From the NCBI GenBank assembly GCA_047975785.1, contig JBKEEC010000368.1:1-10909 (forward strand): a stretch of 10,909 bases of DNA, written 5' to 3'. Positions 6,602 through 10,909 of the stretch are shown here, piece after piece; position 1 is the first letter of the stretch, and each line of letters starts with the position of its first letter. Source of the DNA: JACXVD01 sp047975785. GTDB taxonomy: Bacteria; Pseudomonadota; Alphaproteobacteria; Sphingomonadales; Sphingomonadaceae. The translations under genes were made by a program, and so were the position numbers. The notes beneath the pieces are model-generated. The model saw nothing but the letters and a program-made list of their open reading frames with translations. It had not been told where the DNA came from and searched no databases.

Positions 6602-8191
6602 ATGCAAACCAGAGAGACCACCAAAGAAGGCCTGAAGCGCGGCTATGAAATCACCATTCCGGCCGCCGATATCGAGTCGCGAATCGACTCAGAGATCAAA
6701 AAGGTTGCCCCGCAAGTCCGTATGCCAGGCTTTCGTCCCGGCAAGGTTCCGGCAAATCTGGTGCGCAAAATGCACGGTGAGCAGCTCCATGCGCAGGTCA
6801 TAAATGACACGATCAGGGAATCGGTAGATTCGCTGATGCGCGATGAAAAGCTGCGCCCGGCCATGCAGCCCCAGATTGATCTGGAGGAAGGGTATGAACA
6901 GGGCAGGGATGCCCGGTTAACGGTTGAACTCGAAGTTCTGCCCGATATTGCCGCCCCCTCGCTGGATGGTCTCGCGCTGGAACGTCTGGTTGTGCCGGTG
7001 TCTGACAAGCAGGTTGATGATGCAATCGCCGATATTGCCAGCAATCAGAAAAGCTACAAGGACGCCGCCAAAACGAAAAAGGCAGCCGATGGCGATCAGG
7101 TCATTATCGACTTTGTCGGCAAGGTTGATGACGTGGAATTTGAGGGTGGAAAGGCAGAAGGCGTCGCCCTTGTGCTGGGTTCAGGCCAGTTTATCCCCGG
7201 CTTTGAAGAGCAGCTTGTCGGCGTCAAAACCGGCGATGAAAAGACGATTTCCGTTACCTTCCCCGAAGATTACCCCGCAGAAAACCTGAAGGGCAAGGAA
7301 GCCAGCTTCGACGTAAAGGTTGAGCAGGTCAAAATCGAGGACGAGACAAAGATTGACGATGATTTCGCCAAAAATCTGGGTCTGGAAAGCCTCGACAAGC
7401 TGAAAGAACTTGTCCGGGGGCAGCTTGAGCAGGAAACCAACGGCCTGACCCGCACGCAAATGAAACGCGCCCTGCTCGACACACTGGCTGCCGACGCTGA
7501 TTTTGATGTGCCCGCAGGTATGGTCGATGCCGAATTCGACCAGATCTGGGCACAATTGCAGCAGGAAGCCTCGCGTGAGGAAGACCCTGAAGCCGCCCTC
7601 AAGGAAATCGAGGACGAGAAAGACGAATATCGCAACATTGCCGTGCGCCGTGTTCGTCTGGGGCTGCTGCTGTCTGAAATCGGACAGGCCAATAATGTTC
7701 AGGTTTCCCAGCAGGAAATGAACATGCTGATCCAGCAGGCCGCCCAGCAATATCGCCCCGAAGACCGGGAACGGTTCGTCGAGTTTGTGCAGCAGGACCC
7801 GATGGCCGCTGCACAGATTCGTGCCCCGCTCTACGAAGACAAGGTGGTTGATTTCCTGTTTGACAAGGCAGAGGTGACCGAACGCGAAGTCACCCGCGAG
7901 GAATTGCAGGAAGCGATCGAGGCGGAAGAATCGCAGTCTGAAAAACCGGCAGCAAAAAAAGCATCTGCGAAAAAGCCTGCCGCCAAAAAGGCTCCGGCCA
8001 AAAAAGCAGATGCAGATGCAGATACAAAACCGGCAGCCAAGAAAGCACCCGCCAAAAAGGCTCCGGCGAAAAAGCCTGCCAGCAAGAGTGCTGACACTGC
8101 AGACACTGCTGCCAAGAAAGCTCCGGCCAAAAAGGCTCCGGCGAAAAAACCGGCCGCCAAAAAAGCTGCTGCAGCCAAATCAGGCGAATAA
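6602..8191 (+). CDS. tig: Trigger factor with a long lysine-rich C-terminal tail
   Basis: Ribosome-bound chaperone and peptidyl-prolyl isomerase that meets nascent chains at the exit tunnel. The N-terminal ribosome-binding domain (1 to about 115) holds the signature GFRPGKVP (43-50). The FKBP-type domain is at about 155-245 (DGDQVIIDFVGKVD, then FIPGFEEQLVG). The SurA-like substrate-binding region runs from about 250 to 440 and ends YEDKVVDFLFDKAEVTEREV. From 448 to 529 is a tail of Lys, Ala and Pro with eleven AKK triplets, so the protein is 529 residues where the usual length is about 430-450. Start ATG 6602 begins MQTRETTKEGLKRGY; GAGAAGG (6581-6587) is a plausible but distant ribosome binding site. 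It is followed by clpP and clpX, a common alphaproteobacterial order; the gap to clpP is 151 bases. Confidence 0.97.
   Translation: MQTRETTKEGLKRGYEITIPAADIESRIDSEIKKVAPQVRMPGFRPGKVPANLVRKMHGEQLHAQVINDTIRESVDSLMRDEKLRPAMQPQIDLEEGYEQGRDARLTVELEVLPDIAAPSLDGLALERLVVPVSDKQVDDAIADIASNQKSYKDAAKTKKAADGDQVIIDFVGKVDDVEFEGGKAEGVALVLGSGQFIPGFEEQLVGVKTGDEKTISVTFPEDYPAENLKGKEASFDVKVEQVKIEDETKIDDDFAKNLGLESLDKLKELVRGQLEQETNGLTRTQMKRALLDTLAADADFDVPAGMVDAEFDQIWAQLQQEASREEDPEAALKEIEDEKDEYRNIAVRRVRLGLLLSEIGQANNVQVSQQEMNMLIQQAAQQYRPEDRERFVEFVQQDPMAAAQIRAPLYEDKVVDFLFDKAEVTEREVTREELQEAIEAEESQSEKPAAKKASAKKPAAKKAPAKKADADADTKPAAKKAPAKKAPAKKPASKSADTADTAAKKAPAKKAPAKKPAAKKAAAAKSGE
7943..8188 (+). repeat. Degenerate repeats coding the AKK/APAKK tail of trigger factor
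   Basis: In-frame repetitive DNA. The 17-base unit GCCAAAAAGGCTCCGGC occurs exactly three times, at 7982-7998, 8051-8067 and 8126-8142, surrounded by diverged copies. Encoded units are PAAKK, APAKK and ASAKK, interrupted by two Asp/Thr-containing spacers (ADADADTK and SADTADT). Such tracts can change in length by slippage or recombination. Confidence 0.85.
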
Positions 8192-8208
8192 TACACTCCG
8201 TCAGGCTG

Positions 8209-8228
8209 GCCCGTTTGCCTATACGGGC
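8209..8228 (+). terminator. Short hairpin after tig, weak terminator candidate
   Basis: GCCCGT (8209-8214) pairs with ACGGGC (8223-8228) across an 8-base loop, 18 bases after the tig stop. It is followed by TGGCTTTACGG rather than a clear T-run, so at most partial termination is expected before clpP. Confidence 0.25.
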
Positions 8229-8281
8229 TGGCTTTACGGAATAACCGGGCGGGCGCGCCCTGACCTTTCTTGCACAAGGCA

Positions 8282-8312
8282 CTTGAACATCGCGCTTTCG
8301 ATCGCGACATAG
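8282..8312 (+). promoter_or_regulatory. Candidate heat-shock (sigma-32) promoter for clpP
   Basis: CTTGAA (8282-8287) exactly matches the -35 element of RpoH promoters and lies 56-61 bases before the clpP start. Downstream, around 8303-8312 (CGCGACATAG), is a poor match to the -10 element. clpP is a known heat-shock gene in proteobacteria, which makes the site plausible. TCGCG (8290-8294) and CGCGA (8303-8307) also form a small hairpin in the spacer. Confidence 0.3.
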
Positions 8313-8342
8313 CGGACGCATGTTTTATTTGAGAGGCTTTTC

Positions 8343-9047
8343 ATGATCGATCTAACCGGCCAGCTTGGCGAAACTCACGGCACCCAGGGGCAGTTCACTC
8401 GTGATCCGCTGACCGGGGCGCTTGTTCCGGTGGTTGTTGAGCAGACAAGCCGCGGCGAACGCAGCTTTGACATTTTCAGCCGCCTTCTGCGTGAGCGGAT
8501 TGTTTTTGTCACCGGGCAGGTGGAAGACAATATGGCCAGCCTGATCGTGGCCCAGCTTCTGTTTCTGGAAAGCGAAAACCCGTCCAAGCCAATCAGCATG
8601 TATATCAACTCGCCCGGCGGCGTGGTGACAGCGGGAATGGCCATTCACGACACCATGCAATATATCAAGCCTCGCGTCAGCACCGTGTGTATCGGTCAGG
8701 CCGCCAGCATGGGCAGTTTTCTGCTCGCGGCGGGGGAACCGGGAATGCGCATCGCCCTGCCCAATGCGCGAATCATGGTGCACCAGCCCAGTGGCGGCGC
8801 ACGGGGTATGGCATCGGATATCGAGATTCAGGCTCGTGAAATCCTGCGTATTCGCACAAGGATGAATGATCTTTACGTCCGCTATACCGGAAAATCGCTG
8901 GACGAAATCGAAAAGGCGATGGATCGCGACACCTTCCTTGAGGCAGAAGAAGCCCTGTCTTTCGGACTGGTTGACAAGGTCTTTGAAACCCGTCCCGAAG
9001 GCGAAAAACCGGAGGATGACACCGGCTCAGGCGGTGCTCCGGAGTAA
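8343..9047 (+). CDS. clpP: ATP-dependent Clp protease proteolytic subunit
   Basis: Serine peptidase that forms the tetradecameric chamber of ClpXP and ClpAP. In 234 residues the triad is visible: Ser122 in GQAASMGSF, His147 in RIMVHQPSGG and Asp196 in MDRDTF. SPGGVVTAGMA (90-100) forms the oxyanion region, and VEQTSRGERSFDIFSRLL (32-49) is the typical N-terminal segment. About 28 residues precede LVPVVVE, a somewhat long but family-compatible propeptide-like extension; the tail after 215 is acidic and variable. Start ATG 8343 has GAGAGG at 8331-8336, six bases upstream. It lies between tig and clpX on the same strand, and its partner ClpX is encoded 170 bases downstream. Confidence 0.97.
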   Translation: MIDLTGQLGETHGTQGQFTRDPLTGALVPVVVEQTSRGERSFDIFSRLLRERIVFVTGQVEDNMASLIVAQLLFLESENPSKPISMYINSPGGVVTAGMAIHDTMQYIKPRVSTVCIGQAASMGSFLLAAGEPGMRIALPNARIMVHQPSGGARGMASDIEIQAREILRIRTRMNDLYVRYTGKSLDEIEKAMDRDTFLEAEEALSFGLVDKVFETRPEGEKPEDDTGSGGAPE

Positions 9048-9122
9048 ATCTGCCTCATTTCGATCCAATCCGGGGCATTAAGGATAGTTATTCCCTGTGC
9101 TTCCGGGTTAACACTTATGCAA

Positions 9123-9145
9123 ACACAGTAATGTGTTTTCTGTGT
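9123..9145. repeat. Inverted repeat in the clpP-clpX spacer
   Basis: ACACAG (9123-9128) and CTGTGT (9140-9145) are inverted around an 11-base AT-rich centre that also contains GTGT pairing with the left ACAC. It lies about 75 bases before clpX and could be an operator or a transcript hairpin. Short arms make chance likely. Confidence 0.3.
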
Positions 9146-9178
9146 ATTGATTAATGCCGATCCCGGCTTAGAGTCGGA

Positions 9179-9205
9179 CGAATCTTCTGCGGGACAGAAG
9201 ATTTG
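9179..9205 (+). promoter_or_regulatory. Strong hairpin abutting the clpX ribosome binding site
   Basis: AATCTTCTG (9181-9189) and CAGAAGATT (9195-9203) form a perfect 9-bp stem with loop CGGGA, extended by a G-T pair and a C-G pair (9179-9180 with 9204-9205). The foot of the stem touches GGGAA (9205-9209), the likely clpX ribosome binding site. No T-run follows, so it is more likely a 5' leader structure affecting translation or mRNA stability than a terminator. Confidence 0.55.
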
Positions 9206-9217
9206 GGAACGCAAGGT

Positions 9218-10489
9218 ATGACAAAATTGAGCGGAACAGATTCAAAAAGCACTTTATATTGCAGCTTCTGCGGCAAATCGCAGCATGAAGTTCGCAAGCT
9301 CATTGCCGGGCCAACCGTGTTCATCTGTGATGAATGCGTTGAGCTCTGTAATGATATTATTCGCGAAGAAACCAAAACGGGCCTTGCCGGACGCAAGGAA
9401 GGCGAAGTCCCCACTCCGCGCGATATTTTTGAAACGCTTAATGATTATGTCATCGGACAGGACCGCGCCAAGCGCGTGCTGTCTGTCGCGGTCCATAACC
9501 ATTACAAGCGGCTGAAACATTCTGGCAAGGCCGGCGATGTCGAACTGGCCAAATCAAATATCCTGCTGGTCGGGCCAACCGGATCGGGCAAGACCCTGCT
9601 CGCCCAGACACTGGCGCGCACTTTTGATGTGCCCTTCACCATGGCCGATGCCACGACTCTGACCGAAGCAGGCTATGTCGGTGAAGATGTCGAGAATATC
9701 ATTCTCAAACTGCTGCAATCGAGCGATTACAATGTCGACAAGGCCCAGCACGGCATTGTCTATATTGACGAGATCGACAAGATCACCCGCAAGGCGGAAA
9801 ATCCCTCTATCACCCGCGATGTTTCGGGCGAAGGGGTCCAGCAGGCCTTGCTGAAGCTGATGGAAGGCACAACCGCCTCCGTCCCGCCGCAGGGTGGCCG
9901 CAAACACCCCCAGCAGGAATTTCTGCAGGTCGATACCACCAATATTTTGTTTATTTGTGGCGGTGCCTTTGCCGGGCTGGAAAAAGTGATTGCCGACCGT
10001 TTGCAAAAGCGCAGCATCGGCTTTGGCGCCCATGTGGCCGATCCGGACAAGCGCCGCGTGGGCGAATTGCTCGAAAAATGCGAGCCGGAAGACCTGCTCA
10101 AATTCGGTCTGATCCCTGAATTTGTCGGGCGATTGCCGGTTATCGCCACTTTGCGCGATCTGGATGTGGACGCCCTGGTGCAAATTCTGCAGGAGCCGAA
10201 AAACGCATTGGTCAAACAGTATCAGAAACTGTTTGAGCTGGAAGATGTCCAGCTGACCTTTACCGACGGCGCCTTGCGGGCGATTGCCGACAAGGCCATC
10301 AAACGCAAGACCGGTGCACGCGGCCTGCGCTCGATCGTGGAGGGCATTTTGCTGGATACCATGTTCGACCTGCCGGGAATGGATGACGTTTCCGAAGTGG
10401 TTGTCGATGAAGATGTCGTAGAAGGGCGCAAGGAGCCTGTTCGCGTCCTTTCCGGCGAAGGTAGCAAGAACAAGGAAGCCGCTGCCTGA
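9218..10489 (+). CDS. clpX: ATP-dependent Clp protease ATPase subunit ClpX
   Basis: AAA+ unfoldase that recognises tagged or damaged proteins and threads them into ClpP. From ATG 9218 the protein has 423 residues, the usual length. The N-terminal C4 zinc-binding domain has Cys15, Cys18, Cys37 and Cys40. The ATPase domain has Walker A GPTGSGKT (119-126), pore loop GYVG (153-156), Walker B VYIDEID (181-187), RKH loop (228-230), IGF loop for ClpP docking (267-269), the arginine-finger region EFVGRLPV (301-308) and sensor 2 TGARGLRS (365-372). The frame extends back to a TTG at 9203, but ATG 9218 has GGGAA eight bases upstream and gives the usual short start before the zinc domain. It is downstream of clpP on the same strand with a structured leader. 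lon, often next in alphaproteobacteria, does not follow here. Confidence 0.98.
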   Translation: MTKLSGTDSKSTLYCSFCGKSQHEVRKLIAGPTVFICDECVELCNDIIREETKTGLAGRKEGEVPTPRDIFETLNDYVIGQDRAKRVLSVAVHNHYKRLKHSGKAGDVELAKSNILLVGPTGSGKTLLAQTLARTFDVPFTMADATTLTEAGYVGEDVENIILKLLQSSDYNVDKAQHGIVYIDEIDKITRKAENPSITRDVSGEGVQQALLKLMEGTTASVPPQGGRKHPQQEFLQVDTTNILFICGGAFAGLEKVIADRLQKRSIGFGAHVADPDKRRVGELLEKCEPEDLLKFGLIPEFVGRLPVIATLRDLDVDALVQILQEPKNALVKQYQKLFELEDVQLTFTDGALRAIADKAIKRKTGARGLRSIVEGILLDTMFDLPGMDDVSEVVVDEDVVEGRKEPVRVLSGEGSKNKEAAA

Positions 10490-10518
10490 TCAGCGCATTC
10501 AGGGTTCTGACCCCGCAA

Positions 10519-10651
10519 TGGTGTGCTTAAAGCTTTTCGCGAAAAAGTGGATACCGGTTTTTCGCAAAAGAAAAGCAAAAACAAGTAATTATAGCATCGC
10601 GGTAATTCAACCTTTTCTCGCGATGCTATAAAGCTTGAAACAAGCACACCA
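10519..10651. repeat. Composite palindromic intergenic element (MITE-like or paired terminator)
   Basis: A non-coding block of about 133 bases between convergent clpX and pyrG. Terminal arms TGGTGTGCTT (10519-10528) and AAGCACACCA (10642-10651) are perfect 10-bp inverted repeats. Inside are two hairpins. Hairpin A has GCGAAAAA (10539-10546) with TTTTTCGC (10558-10565), then a one-base bulge and CTTTT/AAAAG (10533-10537, 10566-10570). Hairpin B is a perfect 13-bp stem (10589-10601 with 10619-10631) with a 17-base loop. AAGCTT occurs in both flanks (10530-10535 and 10631-10636). It is more AT-rich than the genes around it. It resembles dispersed intergenic palindromes of alphaproteobacteria, but copy number cannot be seen from one window. 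It may also end both transcripts. Confidence 0.65.
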
Positions 10652-10698
10652 CTTCTTGCCACGATTTCCGAGCCGCCAGGGCTGAATGCAGGCAGTGC

Positions 10699-10909
10699 CT
10701 AGACCAGACGCGATTGCTGCAGTGCCGCTTCGATAAACCCTGCGAAAAGCGGGTGCGGGTCAAACGGCTTGCTTTTCAGTTCGGGGTGATATTGCACGCC
10801 CACAAACCATGGATGATCTGGCCGTTCCACAATTTCAGGCAGTAGCCCATCGGGTGACATGCCGGAAAAAACCAGTCCGTCACGCGCAAGCGCATCCTGA
10901 TAGGCCAGA
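10699..10909 (-). CDS. pyrG: CTP synthase, C-terminal end (cut by window edge)
   Basis: Last 69 residues of CTP synthase, which converts UTP to CTP using glutamine in pyrimidine synthesis. The visible part is the end of the class I glutamine amidotransferase domain. GMSPDG and LPEIVERPDHPWFVGVQYHPE are typical, with the His and Glu of the glutaminase triad in YHPE. LKSKPFDPHPLFAGFI follows, and the protein ends QQSRLV. The stop is TAG at 10701-10699. The synthase domain and nucleophile Cys lie beyond the right edge. It is convergent with clpX across the palindromic element. Confidence 0.95.
   Translation of the reverse strand, partial: LAYQDALARDGLVFSGMSPDGLLPEIVERPDHPWFVGVQYHPELKSKPFDPHPLFAGFIEAALQQSRLV

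Noticed and set aside
7181..7750. 189-codon open frame on the minus strand, opposite tig
   Set aside because: Antisense to the conserved trigger factor body; reads as a codon-bias shadow.
8228..8270. GGGCGGGCGCGCCC as a terminator after tig
   Set aside because: Self-complementary but with no loop and no clear T-run following.
9554..10183. 209-codon open frame on the minus strand, opposite clpX
   Set aside because: Lies wholly within conserved clpX sequence and has no recognisable motifs or ribosome binding site.
10502..10513. GGGT/ACCC hairpin just after clpX as a terminator
   Set aside because: Only four base pairs and no T-run.
10222..10662. 146-codon minus-strand frame crossing the clpX 3' end and the palindromic element
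   Set aside because: Mostly antisense to clpX; the rest is inverted-repeat DNA, so a real gene is unlikely.

Overview
The window looks like core chromosome of an alphaproteobacterium, most probably Sphingomonadales or a close relative. The evidence is a single bifunctional Rel protein beginning MLRQYELVERV, a Der GTPase and a CHAP-domain amidase of the type seen in sphingomonads, and the order tRNA-Leu, tig, clpP, clpX. Base composition is moderately GC-rich and even. There are no transposases, integrases, phage genes or CRISPR arrays.

Layout, left to right. A patatin-like lipoprotein gene on the minus strand runs off the left edge (1-846). Upstream of it on the same strand is rel (958-3048), the (p)ppGpp synthetase/hydrolase. 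A divergent spacer separates rel from a 58-residue YegP/DUF1508 gene on the plus strand (3278-3454). Next is der (3576-5009, minus), a ribosome-assembly GTPase; its stop codon lies in a short G-rich tandem repeat. A secreted CHAP-domain protein (5178-6032, plus) converges on a small DUF3297 gene (6043-6336, minus). Then come tRNA-Leu(UAG) (6457-6541) and the protein-quality-control block tig, clpP, clpX (6602-10489, plus). A palindrome-rich non-coding element (about 10519-10651) fills the gap before the C-terminal end of pyrG, CTP synthase (10699-10909, minus, cut by the right edge).

Functional picture: ClpX unfolds substrates and feeds them to the ClpP peptidase, while trigger factor meets nascent chains at the ribosome exit. 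Rel and Der tie the window to ribosome status and assembly. The CHAP protein is probably an exported cell-wall hydrolase, and the patatin-like protein a membrane-anchored lipid acyl hydrolase. The unknowns are the small DUF1508 and DUF3297 proteins.

No new multi-gene system is visible. The points worth a second look are mostly small: the composite inverted-repeat element after clpX, a predicted G-quadruplex over the der stop codon, a 7-codon upstream ORF overlapping the rel start, a perfect hairpin abutting the clpX ribosome binding site, and an 82-residue lysine/alanine/proline tail on trigger factor. No intergenic stretch exceeds 300 bases.
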